Shown here in pieces: positions 17,008 to 25,032 of a DNA stretch of 57,914 nucleotides; the stretch's first letter is position 1, and every line of letters starts with the position of its first letter. The position numbers were made by a program, and so were the translations under genes. The stretch lies in NCBI RefSeq assembly GCF_902806475.1, contig NZ_CADCWS010000005.1, positions 1-57,914 of the forward strand, read 5' to 3'. A model generated the notes under the pieces. The model worked only from the letters and a program-made list of their open reading frames with translations, searched no databases and was not told the DNA's origin. This DNA comes from Candidatus Frankia nodulisporulans. GTDB taxonomy: Bacteria; Actinomycetota; Actinomycetes; Frankiales; Frankiaceae.

Positions 17008-20000
17008 TCACCTGCGCATCGAGGTCAGGCACAGCAGGGCTTCGTGGGGGGTGCCGTACTTGCGGGTGAAGGCGGCGCCCACCGTGTCGGCACCGTCGTT
17101 GTCCCGCAGGGGCACCACCCGCCAGTGCCCCTCGGCGCCCAGCGGATGGGTGCCGACCGTGGGCAGCGTGGCCACCAGATCGTCGGGGCCGCCGCCGTGC
17201 AGCAGCGCGTGCAGCTCGGGACAGTGCAGGTAGACGGCGTCGTCCACGCGGACGTAGGCGCAGCGCACCTCGAGCGGGTCGGCGTCGGTCGAGGACACCC
17301 GCAGCGTCACCCGCAGGTAGTCGTCCAACGGGACGCTGCCCGTCGGGCCCCACATCCGGTCGAAGTACTGCTCGACGAACTGGACGAGGGTGGAGGAGAT
17401 CGTCGCCTCGTGCTGGGTCGCCGCGGACGAGGAGACCCCGACCGGGAAGCTCGACACCAGCGCGCCGGTGTCCCACCGGTGGTAGCTCGCCAGCGGCTGC
17501 TCGGCGTAGAGCCGAACGCCCAGGCGGGCCTGCCCGACCGGGTCGAGCCGGGCCCGCAGCTCGGCCAGCGCCAGCAGGTTCGCCCGGATCAGTGCCGAGA
17601 CGTCGACGCGGTGCCCGAGGTCGGCGGCGCGGGCGTTGGCGGCCGGAGAGTCGGGGTCGAGCAGCAGGATCTGCACGATCGCGCCGGCCGCGACGGCGGT
17701 CCGCAGGGCGCCGGTGAAGATCTCCCGGTGCGGTGCGATGACCAGGTCCGTCCAGGTGTTCAGCAGTCGGACGCTGCGCCGGGAGCCCGCCACCCGGGCG
17801 GTGAAACCGGCCGGGTCGAAGGTATCGAGCAGCCGTCCGCCGGTGAACTGGGCGGGTTCGGTGGCCATCGGCGCGGACAGTCGACGTTCGGCCGCGGCCA
17901 GCTCGGTGGATCCGCGTTCGCGCAGCAGGGTGACGGCCTGCTGCCAGGACCGGCGGGCCGCGGGCTGATCGCCGAGTTCGGCCAGGATGTCGCCGCGGCG
18001 CACCAGCACCCGCGGTTCCCAGACCGGGTCGGGTAGCTCCGCGAGCATCGGCAGGCACTCGTTGTAGGCGGTCAGCGCCTGCTCGGGCCGGTGCTGGTAG
18101 CGGTAGAGATCACCGAGTCGGCGCTGGGCCTGGGCCTGGAGCGGACGGTTGCCCAGGTCCCGCGCGATCGTCAGGCTCATCGTCAGGCAGGTGATGGCGT
18201 CGGTGAGGTCGCCCCGATCGCCGTACGTCATGGCCAGGCTGACCAGGGTCTCCGCCTCGGCGCGGCGGGCACGGGTGCGCCGCATCGTGTCAAGCGCCGC
18301 CTCGAAGTGCTCGAACGCGCTGGTCTGCTCGCCCCGGCCGCGACAGGTGCTACCCAGACCGCGTACCGCCCGTGCCTCCCCGAGGTCCGCTCCGAGCCCA
18401 GCCAGGTTCTCCCGGGCCCGGGAGAACCGTGCGGTGGCCAACGCCAGATGGTCGGCCGCCCGCCGGTCGACGGCCACCGCCGGCTGTCCACCCGGGTCGC
18501 GTCCGGCGGCGTCCAGCCGCCAGAACGCCTCCTCGAAGGCCAGTGTCATCTCCCGCTCACCGAGGTTGGTCAGCAGCTCCGCCTCGGCCTGCCGGTCGCC
18601 GCCGCGGCGCGCCGCGGCCAGACCCAGCTCGTGCGAACGGTCCCAGTCCGACCAGTGCGCCCCGAACAGGTAGAAGTCGGCGGCCTCGGCGGCGAGCAGC
18701 CAGGTCGGCTGGTCCAGACCGGCCGTGGCGGCCTGTTCCAGCAGCGCGAGCAGGTTCGACCGCTCGGCGGCGAACCAGACCAGCGGACGGTGCGTCAGCT
18801 CGAGGAGCGCGGGGCCGCCGACCTTTTCCGGGGCGCGGTCGGCGATCCGGGTCGGGATCGCCGCGGTCGGCCGCAACGCCGGCATCCCGCCGGGGCTGAA
18901 GGTGGCGACCGCCGTACGCAGCATCACCAGATAGGCGTACAGCAAGCGCTCGAGTGTCGCGGCGTGTTCGGCTGGCAAAGGTACCGGTATCGCGGTCAGG
19001 GGACCCGCGACCACGCCCCCGGTGGGGGCGGCGTCGACGGCGAGTCGCCGGTCGACCCCACCTTCGGGCTGGTGCGGGCGCCGTCCGTCCGCCTCGGGAG
19101 GGTCCGTCTCGGGATCGTCCGTCTCGGGATCGTCCGCCGACCGCGCGCCGGCCGCGTGCTCGGCCAGCAGCTCGCGGGCGAACACCCGCAGCAGGTCGTG
19201 GAAGCCGTACCGTTCGATGCCGCTGGGGTCCGGACCACGCCGTTCCAGCAGCTGTGCGTCCGCGAGCTGGTCCACGAGGTCCTCGGTCTTGTTCACCTCG
19301 CGGGCGAGGACCGCGGCCGCGGCCCAGGCGGTGAAGTCGCTGACTCCCGGCAGGGAGAGCAGCCGGAAGGCACGCTGTTCGTCCGCCGGTCGGCCGTCGT
19401 AGCTGAGCTGGAAGCTCGCCCGGATCTCCAGGTCACCGAGCTCCAACCAGGTCAGCCGATCGCGTTCCGTCGACAGGCGGGTGACGATCCGCGACAGTCG
19501 CCAGTGGGGATGCCCTTCGAGCTTGCGGCCGGCGATCTTGATCGCCAGTGGCAGATAGCCGCACAGCCCGACGATGTCACGGGCGGCCTTCTCCTCCATG
19601 GCCACCCGCTCGGCCCCGACGACTCGCTCCAGCAGCAGCACCGCGTCGTCCGGGATCAGCACGTCGAGCACCCGACACGGCATGGTCAGCCCGGACAGCC
19701 GTGGTCGGCTGGTGACGATCACCGCGCATCCCGGGCCGGACGGGATCAGCTGCCGCAGCTGCGCCTCGTTCGCCGCGTTGTCCAGCAGGATCAGCGCCTG
19801 GCGGGTGGACAGCAGCTGCAGGTACATCTCGACCAGATCGTCGGGGTCGGTCGGCACCGCCGCCCGGCTGACCCCGAGTGCCTGGACGAACCTGGTCAGC
19901 ACCAGCACGGGTTCCAGCGGCCGGCTGGTGCCGCGCAGGTCCACGTACAGCACGTCGGTGAAGTGCGCGCGGATCTGATGCGCGATGTGGACGGCCAGGG

Positions 20001-20967
20001 CGGTCTTGCCGGTCCCGGCCTTGCCGGCGTAGGCGATGGCCACCGTGCCCTGGGTGAGCGCCGCGGGCTCCGTGAGCAGCGCCAGCGCGTCGGCCTGGAG
20101 GGTGTCACGCCCGGTGTACTCCTCGACGTCCGGCGGCAGTGAACTGCCACCGCGGGCGGGTGCCGTGACGACGACGGGGCGGTTCAGCGACCGCGGTGGT
20201 GTCCAGGCCAGCGACGGTGCTCCGCGTAGCACGTCCTCCTGCATCCGGCGCAGCAACGGGGATTCCAGCCCCAGCTCGTGCCGGGCGGCGAGTCCCGCCT
20301 GGCAGGCCCGGGCGGCGTCGTCGACCCGGCCGTCGCGGTAGAGGGCCAGCGCCAGCTCCCGGCGTAGCCCGTCGTCGGTGGGATGCAGGTCGACCTGCAG
20401 TTTCAGCTCGCCGAGCAGCTCCCGGTGGCGGCCCAGCGCCAGGTCCGCGTCGATCCTGGTCTTGGTCACGTCCAGCTGCAGTTCGGTGAGCGCGTTGACA
20501 TAACTGTGCGCGAACGGATGGTCGGCCACATCCGCGAGTGACGGCCCGCGCCACAGCGACTGGGCCTCCTGCAACGGGGCGATCGCGCTGACCGGGTCGC
20601 CGTCCTCCACCGCCCGCCGACCCTGCGCCAGCAGCCGGCGGGCCCGGTTCGCATCGATCTGCTCCGGGCGGACGTCGAGCATGTACCCCTCGCCTCGACG
20701 CTGCAGGACCTGGGGACCGGGGCCGGCCTCGATACGCCGCCGCAGCTCGCTGACATGGGTGCGCAGCGTGCCCTGCGCCCGCTCCGGCGCGGCTTCCCGC
20801 CAGATCGCGTCCAGCAGCCGGTGCGTCGGCACGACCCGGCCGACCTCGAGCAGCAGCACGGTCAACAGCACCTTGCGCTGGGTGCCGCCGATCGCCAGCG
20901 GAACGCCGGCCACGGTGAGCTCCAGCGGACCAAGGATCGCGAACCGCAGACTGTCGCGTTCGGGCAT
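17008..20967 (-). CDS. SARP (AfsR/DnrI)-family regulator with NB-ARC, TPRs and a PLD-like C-terminal module
   Basis: A 1,319-residue multidomain activator. ATG 20967 has a GAGAGGA site. Residues 8-98 are the OmpR-like winged helix of SARPs (LRFAILGPLELTVAGVPLAI, TLRTHVSELRRRIE); 105-250 are the BTAD helices (ELALALYRDGRVDDAARACQAGL). The NB-ARC ATPase has P-loop GKAGTGKT (315-322) and Walker B LILLD (392-396). An acidic spacer (DDPETDDPETDPPEAD) and TPR-like repeats (about 760-1030) follow. The last 290 residues (SVRLLNTWTDLVIAPHREIF; ILLLDPDSPAAN; ASYHRWDTGALVSSFPVGV; FVEQYFDRMW) resemble PLD-like/DUF5919-type sensor modules, which I do not know from typical SARPs. It probably controls the two genes downstream and itself. 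Confidence 0.85.
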   Translation of the reverse strand: MPERDSLRFAILGPLELTVAGVPLAIGGTQRKVLLTVLLLEVGRVVPTHRLLDAIWREAAPERAQGTLRTHVSELRRRIEAGPGPQVLQRRGEGYMLDVRPEQIDANRARRLLAQGRRAVEDGDPVSAIAPLQEAQSLWRGPSLADVADHPFAHSYVNALTELQLDVTKTRIDADLALGRHRELLGELKLQVDLHPTDDGLRRELALALYRDGRVDDAARACQAGLAARHELGLESPLLRRMQEDVLRGAPSLAWTPPRSLNRPVVVTAPARGGSSLPPDVEEYTGRDTLQADALALLTEPAALTQGTVAIAYAGKAGTGKTALAVHIAHQIRAHFTDVLYVDLRGTSRPLEPVLVLTRFVQALGVSRAAVPTDPDDLVEMYLQLLSTRQALILLDNAANEAQLRQLIPSGPGCAVIVTSRPRLSGLTMPCRVLDVLIPDDAVLLLERVVGAERVAMEEKAARDIVGLCGYLPLAIKIAGRKLEGHPHWRLSRIVTRLSTERDRLTWLELGDLEIRASFQLSYDGRPADEQRAFRLLSLPGVSDFTAWAAAAVLAREVNKTEDLVDQLADAQLLERRGPDPSGIERYGFHDLLRVFARELLAEHAAGARSADDPETDDPETDPPEADGRRPHQPEGGVDRRLAVDAAPTGGVVAGPLTAIPVPLPAEHAATLERLLYAYLVMLRTAVATFSPGGMPALRPTAAIPTRIADRAPEKVGGPALLELTHRPLVWFAAERSNLLALLEQAATAGLDQPTWLLAAEAADFYLFGAHWSDWDRSHELGLAAARRGGDRQAEAELLTNLGEREMTLAFEEAFWRLDAAGRDPGGQPAVAVDRRAADHLALATARFSRARENLAGLGADLGEARAVRGLGSTCRGRGEQTSAFEHFEAALDTMRRTRARRAEAETLVSLAMTYGDRGDLTDAITCLTMSLTIARDLGNRPLQAQAQRRLGDLYRYQHRPEQALTAYNECLPMLAELPDPVWEPRVLVRRGDILAELGDQPAARRSWQQAVTLLRERGSTELAAAERRLSAPMATEPAQFTGGRLLDTFDPAGFTARVAGSRRSVRLLNTWTDLVIAPHREIFTGALRTAVAAGAIVQILLLDPDSPAANARAADLGHRVDVSALIRANLLALAELRARLDPVGQARLGVRLYAEQPLASYHRWDTGALVSSFPVGVSSSAATQHEATISSTLVQFVEQYFDRMWGPTGSVPLDDYLRVTLRVSSTDADPLEVRCAYVRVDDAVYLHCPELHALLHGGGPDDLVATLPTVGTHPLGAEGHWRVVPLRDNDGADTVGAAFTRKYGTPHEALLCLTSMRR

Positions 20968-21397
20968 CGGGTCCTCTCGTCCAGTCCGCACCTGGCGCCG
21001 ACTGGAGATCATCTGCGACGCCGTGCGATGAGTATCCACCGCAGCGTGCGCCGTGAGGGGGCGAGCCGGCAACCACCGATTCGACCTGACCGGTGTCACC
21101 TGCGCGTCACCGCCGTCGCGTGAGCATGCCCCGGGTGGTCACGAGTGTGCGATCGAGGAGCGTGCGCGGTGCTCTGACCACGGATTATCCGGTCCGCGCC
21201 GGCGGGTTCGCGAGCATCCGCCGGTCGCTGCACCGCTGTCGTCGCCGTCTTCGATCAACAGAGTGTCAACCCTTGTGGTTGAGGTGGGGGGAACGGTCTG
21301 TTGATCCCCCGGAGGTGCACTGAGTCGGACGACATCGACGAACGACGGGCGACGGGCGACCGGGAGGCCGGTCCTGCCGCGGAGGTGAGACGCACAG
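20968..21397. other. Divergent intergenic region between the SARP gene and the gene at 21398
   Basis: No gene is supported in these 430 bp. The main content is the TCAAC cluster at 21253-21306. A GGAGGTGA ribosome-binding site lies before ATG 21398. No convincing -35/-10 pair was found by eye for either direction. Confidence 0.5.
21253..21306. promoter_or_regulatory. TCAAC repeat cluster with nested dyads (SARP/autoregulatory operator candidate)
   Basis: On the plus strand TCAAC lies at 21255 and 21266, 11 bp apart. On the minus strand the same pentamer lies at 21278-21282 and 21300-21304, 22 bp apart. The outer copies form the 9-bp inverted repeat GATCAACAG/CTGTTGATC (21253-21261, 21298-21306) and the inner ones TCAACC/GGTTGA (21266-21271, 21277-21282). 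The cluster is about 290 bp before the SARP start and 90 bp before the opposite gene, and it shares the motif found at 16119-16197. Confidence 0.5.
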
Positions 21398-22054
21398 ATG
21401 GCCACGACAAGGAGCACGACGCCGAGGGCGACGACGGGAGCCCCGGAGCATGATCCGGTGGGCGTGCTGCCCCGGCGGGCCGGCGGCCTGCCGCACGAGC
21501 TGGTGCTGCGCAACGCCCCAGGCGGGAACCGGGCGGTCCGGCAGGTGTGGTTCGAGGTGGACGAGGCCGGCGTGCTCGCCGACTGGGACGAGCGCGACCG
21601 GGTCGAACTGATGGCCGCGGGACGTCCCTTCGTACTCGAGCGTGACCTGGACGGACGGGGGGTGCGGTTGGTCGAGCCGATGGGGCGTGACCCGGTGGCC
21701 GCCTTCACCCGGGCGCGGGTCGGCGGACGGGTGCTGCTGGCCGACGGGACGACGCTGCGCTGGCTCCAGCCGACCCGCGGCGTCTTCGAGAGCGGCCTGG
21801 TGGGCTACCGGGACGCCAGCATCGTCCGGTTCGCCATGGACGGCACGGCGTTCGTCTTCGCCGCGCTCGAGCTGGCCGGGCCGGCGCGGGTGGGTTCGGG
21901 GGATACCGGTCGGGGGGATCTCCCGAACCCACGGCGGGGCTGGCTGCCCGACCTGGTCGCGCTGCTGGTGCTCAGCTGGTTCGTGCGGTTGCTGGAAGTG
22001 CGGCCTACCCCGTCCGTCGACATTCGCTCAGGCGTTCGCCACCTGGGTGTTTGA
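21398..22054 (+). CDS. Hypothetical membrane-tethered protein
   Basis: A 218-residue protein, not recognised with certainty. Residues 30-165 look like a single globular beta-rich domain (LVLRNAPGGNRAVRQVWFEV, RPFVLERDLDGRGVRLVEP, LLADGTTLRWLQPT, SIVRFAMDGTAFVF). This recalls the antiparallel strands of LURP-one/tubby-like domains, but the match is weak. A hydrophobic segment near the C-terminus (WLPDLVALLVLSWFVRLLEV) fits a tail anchor. It starts at ATG 21398 after GGAGGTGA. It ends inside the -35 element of the SOS promoter at 22051, so it is transcribed separately from the mutasome operon. Confidence 0.5.
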   Translation: MATTRSTTPRATTGAPEHDPVGVLPRRAGGLPHELVLRNAPGGNRAVRQVWFEVDEAGVLADWDERDRVELMAAGRPFVLERDLDGRGVRLVEPMGRDPVAAFTRARVGGRVLLADGTTLRWLQPTRGVFESGLVGYRDASIVRFAMDGTAFVFAALELAGPARVGSGDTGRGDLPNPRRGWLPDLVALLVLSWFVRLLEVRPTPSVDIRSGVRHLGV

Positions 22055-22079
22055 CGGGCCGGCCGGCGGAGGCTACCTT
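22051..22079 (+). promoter_or_regulatory. Sigma70-type promoter of the SOS mutasome operon
   Basis: -35 TTGACG (22051-22056), 17-bp spacer, -10 TACCTT (22074-22079). The predicted start of transcription (about 22086-22090) falls on the LexA palindrome at 22089-22104, the expected geometry for repression by LexA. Confidence 0.65.
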
Positions 22080-22088
22080 TTCTCGTAT

Positions 22089-22104
22089 TCGAACTTGTGT
22101 TCGA
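22089..22104. promoter_or_regulatory. LexA-binding site (SOS box)
   Basis: TCGAAC-TTGT-GTTCGA is a perfect 16-bp palindrome matching the Gram-positive/actinobacterial SOS box core (GAAC-N4-GTTC) in full, including the flanking TC/GA. It ends 16 bp before the ATG of the first gene of the imuA'-imuB-dnaE2 operon and overlaps the predicted transcription start. Confidence 0.88.
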
Positions 22105-22120
22105 CTTCGGGGAGGGCGTC

Positions 22121-22696
22121 ATGCCGACACCACACGGCGATCCACGTGGAAATCCGGGCGGGGTGTCAGGTCGGTCCTTCGGGGCCGGCCCCGGCGGCGA
22201 GGGCGTCCGGGCGCAGGCTGTGCGCGCCGCGGCGTCCCCGGCCGGCGGGGCGCCCGAGCGTGCCCTGCTGCCTGCCGCCGGGCTTCCGCACCGCTCTCGG
22301 GACGAGCTGCTCGCCGCGGCCCGCCACGGTCTCGACGAGGCCGAGTACGCCACCTGTATCCCGCAGCGGTACGCCCAGGCCCATCTGGCCGCCCTGCGGG
22401 CGGCCGCGGCGGTGCTGGCCGATCGGGCGCGGCCCCGGCCGGGGCGGCGTGGCCGGCCGCTGAGCGCCTGGTGCCTGCTCGTGCGGGTGGCTCCCGAGCT
22501 GGCCGAATGGGCTGACTTCTTCGCGGCGGGCGCCAGGCGCCGGGCCGCGGCCGAGGCCGGGTTGAACGTGGTGGGTCGCCGGGAGGCCGACGACCTGATC
22601 CGTCAGGTCCACCTGTTCCTCGGCGCGGTGGAGCAGGCGCTGGGGCTGCCCTCCCAACCGGTGCTGGCCGGTAGCGGGCCGGCGGCGCGGGCCTAG
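22121..22696 (+). CDS. SAV_6107-family HEPN-domain protein
   Basis: A 191-residue protein that opens the SOS operon. ATG 22121 has a GGGGAGGG site; an earlier in-frame GTG at 22097 lies inside the LexA box and is rejected. After about 50 disordered residues, an all-helical domain reads DELLAAARHGLDEAEYATCI, then RYAQAHLAALRAAAAVLA, LSAWCLLVRVAPELAEWADFF and ADDLIRQVHLFLGAVEQAL. This is the SAV_6107-type HEPN arrangement. R83-x4-H88 (RYAQAH) fits the R-x4-6-H motif of HEPN ribonucleases. Homologues typically sit next to imuB/dnaE2 in actinobacteria. Function is unknown; RNA cleavage during DNA damage is an inference. Confidence 0.75.
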   Translation: MPTPHGDPRGNPGGVSGRSFGAGPGGEGVRAQAVRAAASPAGGAPERALLPAAGLPHRSRDELLAAARHGLDEAEYATCIPQRYAQAHLAALRAAAAVLADRARPRPGRRGRPLSAWCLLVRVAPELAEWADFFAAGARRRAAAEAGLNVVGRREADDLIRQVHLFLGAVEQALGLPSQPVLAGSGPAARA

Positions 22697-22702
22697 CCGG
22701 CC

Positions 22703-23398
22703 GTGGTTGCTCCGGCGGCACGGGCCGCCCCGCAGAATCTCACCGCCCTGCGGGAGATCACCCGGATTCCGGCGCGACGGGCCGGGCCGGCCGGTGAGCG
22801 GCTGGTGCCGACGGTGCCCGCCCTGGCCGCCCTGCTCCCCGAGGAGGGGTTGCGTCGAGGGACGACGGTCACGGTCACCGGCTCCGCGTCTCTGGTGCTG
22901 ACGCTGCTGCGCGGCCCCTCCCAGGCGGGTGGGTGGTGCGCGGTGGTGGGCTTCGCCGAACTCGGTCTGCTCGCAGCGGCCGAGTCGGGGATCGCGCTGG
23001 AGCGGCTCGCCCTCGTACCGGCGCCAGGGCCGCGTTGGCCGGTGGTCGTGGCCGCGCTGCTCGACGCGATGGATGTCGTGGTGGTCCGCCCGCCGGCCGC
23101 GCCCGGGGCGGCCGGCGGGCGGTTGATGGCCCGGGCCCGCGAACGTGGGGCGATCCTGGTCGCTGTCGGGGCCTGGGAAGGAGCTGACCTGGGCCTGGTC
23201 GCGATCGAGCGACGGTGGGAGGGCGTCGGCGCCGGGCACGGCCACCTGCGGATGGGCCACCTGCTGGTGGAGGTATCCGGGCGCGGCGCGGCCCGTCGGC
23301 CCCGCCGCGGCTGGCTGGCGGGCACCGGCCTGGCCGAGGCCGGGCCCCCCGGTGTGGAGGCCGCGGCGGTGCCGCTGCGCCCGGCGGGGGTGGCCTGA
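22703..23398 (+). CDS. ImuA'-like RecA-superfamily protein of the mutasome
   Basis: A 231-residue protein from GTG 22703, ending in a TGATG overlap with imuB. Position and pattern match actinobacterial ImuA': a RecA-core-like series of strands (GTTVTVTGSASLVLTLL, GWCAVVGFAELGLLAAAESG, LERLALVPAPG, VVVAALLDAMDVVVVRPP, GAILVAVGAW) without a canonical Walker A GxxxxGK[ST], as expected for this divergent family. In mycobacteria ImuA' and ImuB form the accessory complex that brings DnaE2 to damaged template. It lacks an own ribosome-binding site of note and is probably translated with its neighbours under LexA control. Confidence 0.78.
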   Translation: MVAPAARAAPQNLTALREITRIPARRAGPAGERLVPTVPALAALLPEEGLRRGTTVTVTGSASLVLTLLRGPSQAGGWCAVVGFAELGLLAAAESGIALERLALVPAPGPRWPVVVAALLDAMDVVVVRPPAAPGAAGGRLMARARERGAILVAVGAWEGADLGLVAIERRWEGVGAGHGHLRMGHLLVEVSGRGAARRPRRGWLAGTGLAEAGPPGVEAAAVPLRPAGVA

Positions 23399-25032
23399 TG
23401 CCGGTGCGGATGCTGGCCGTGCACTACCCGCACTGGCCGGTCGTGGCCGCTGGATTCGCGGCGGGGGTGCCCGCCGCGGTGCTGGCCAGCGGGCGGATCG
23501 TGGCGGTGACGCCGGCCGCCCGGCGGCTGGGCGTCCGCCCGGGGCAGCGGCGCCGGGAGGCCCAGGCCCGCTGCCCGGAGATCACCCTCGTGGCGCAGGA
23601 CCCGGGTCGCGCCGCCCGTGTCTTCGAACCCGTGGTGGGCGCCGTCGAAACGGTGATCCCCGGTGTGGAGGTGCGTGCGGCCGGTACCTGTGTCGTCCCG
23701 GCTCGTGGCGCCGCCCGGTACTTCGGGGGAGACCGGGCCGCGGTCGAGCAGGTCCGCCGGGCCCTGGCCGCGGCCTGGCCTGCCGTCGTCAGCCAGGCCG
23801 CCGGGCCCGGGCCGGGCACACCGACGGAGGCCGGGGCCGAGATCGGTGCCGGTGTCGGAGCCGAGGTCGAGGTCGGGATCGGCGTGGCCGACGGGCCGTT
23901 CGCGGCGGAGATCGCCGCGCGTACCGATGCCATCGTCGCGCCCGGTGGCACCCCGGCCCTGCTCGCCCCGCTACCCGTGGAGCTGCTGGGTGACGCCGAT
24001 CTGGTCGATCTTCTGCGCCGGCTTGGTCTGGAGACGCTGGGCAGCTTCGCGGCGCTGCCCGCCGCCGACGTCGCTGAGCGGTTCGGTCCGGCCGGCTCGT
24101 GGGCGCACACCCTCGCCCGCGGCGCCGACCCCCGGGCCGTCACACCCCGGGAGCAGCCCGTCGACCTCGGGGTCGCCATCGCCTTCGACCCTCCGGCCGG
24201 CCAGGTCGAGCAGGCCGCCTTCGCCACCCGCCGCCTCGCCGAGGAGGTCCACGAACTACTGCGCGCCGCCGGGCTCGCCTGCACCGGCATCCAGATCGAG
24301 GCGGAGACCGACCGCGGCCAACGGCACACGCGGATCTGGCGCCACGACGGCCCGCTGTCCGCCGCGGCCACCACCGACCGGGTCCGCTGGCAGCTCGACG
24401 GCTGGCTGACCAGCACGGCCCTGTCCGCGCCACCTGGATCGGCGTCCGAGGGTCAGGTGGCGATCCAGGCGGGGCTGGTGCGGCTGCGGATCGAACCGGT
24501 GGGGCTGGTGCCAGCCGAGGGTCGCCAACTCGGCCTGTGGGGGGAGCCGGGCGCGGCCGCGGCCCGCGTCGCGCGCGCCCTCACCCGGGTGCAGGGGCTG
24601 CTCGGCCCGCAGGCGGTGCTCACCGCGGTCGTCGAGGGCGGGCGTGACCCCGCCGACCGGATTCGGCTGGTCCCCTGGGGGGAGCCCCGGGCGGCCGCTG
24701 GCCTGGATCGGCCGTGGCCCGGGACGCTGCCGGCGCCCGCCCCGACCCTGGTGCACCGCCCGGCGCTCGCGGCCGACGTGCTGGACGAGGCCGGCGAGCG
24801 GGTGCGGGTCAGCGGCCGCTGCACGGTGACGGCACCTCCCGCGCGACTGATGATCGGCGCGGAACAACCCCGGGCGGTCACCGGCTGGGCCGGGCCCTGG
24901 CCGGTCGACGAACGGTGGTGGGAGTCGGGGGCGCGACGCCGGGCCCGCTTCCAGCTGCGGGTGGCGGACGGCGGTGGGTACCTGCTCGCCCTGGTGGGCG
25001 GCCGATGGTGGGTGGAGGCCTCCTATGACTGA
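23398..25032 (+). CDS. imuB: ImuB, catalytically inactive Y-family polymerase homologue
   Basis: A 544-residue mutasome adaptor. ATG 23398 overlaps the imuA' stop (TGATG). The palm region is recognisable (MLAVHYPHWPVVAAGF; AARYFGGDRAAVEQV) but the metal-binding aspartates of active Y-family polymerases are missing: AVHYPHW replaces the usual DMDAFF, and TCVVPARGAARYF stands where DE is expected. A helix-hairpin-helix-type segment (LLRRLGLETLGSFAALPAADVAERFG) and little-finger region follow. The C-terminal half carries the extension that in mycobacterial ImuB contacts the beta clamp and DnaE2; EGRQLGLWGE (QLGLW) is the best clamp-binding candidate. An Ala/Gly/Val/Glu-rich insertion lies near residues 140-160. 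It overlaps dnaE2 by 8 nt. Confidence 0.88.
   Translation: MPVRMLAVHYPHWPVVAAGFAAGVPAAVLASGRIVAVTPAARRLGVRPGQRRREAQARCPEITLVAQDPGRAARVFEPVVGAVETVIPGVEVRAAGTCVVPARGAARYFGGDRAAVEQVRRALAAAWPAVVSQAAGPGPGTPTEAGAEIGAGVGAEVEVGIGVADGPFAAEIAARTDAIVAPGGTPALLAPLPVELLGDADLVDLLRRLGLETLGSFAALPAADVAERFGPAGSWAHTLARGADPRAVTPREQPVDLGVAIAFDPPAGQVEQAAFATRRLAEEVHELLRAAGLACTGIQIEAETDRGQRHTRIWRHDGPLSAAATTDRVRWQLDGWLTSTALSAPPGSASEGQVAIQAGLVRLRIEPVGLVPAEGRQLGLWGEPGAAAARVARALTRVQGLLGPQAVLTAVVEGGRDPADRIRLVPWGEPRAAAGLDRPWPGTLPAPAPTLVHRPALAADVLDEAGERVRVSGRCTVTAPPARLMIGAEQPRAVTGWAGPWPVDERWWESGARRRARFQLRVADGGGYLLALVGGRWWVEASYD

Noticed and set aside
18091-20142. 683-codon plus-strand open frame opposite the SARP gene
   Set aside because: Gln/Arg/Gly-rich with no motif, while the minus strand encodes a complete NB-ARC regulator.
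22097-22120. Earlier GTG start for the HEPN gene
   Set aside because: It lies inside the LexA palindrome, too near the predicted transcript start to have a ribosome-binding site.
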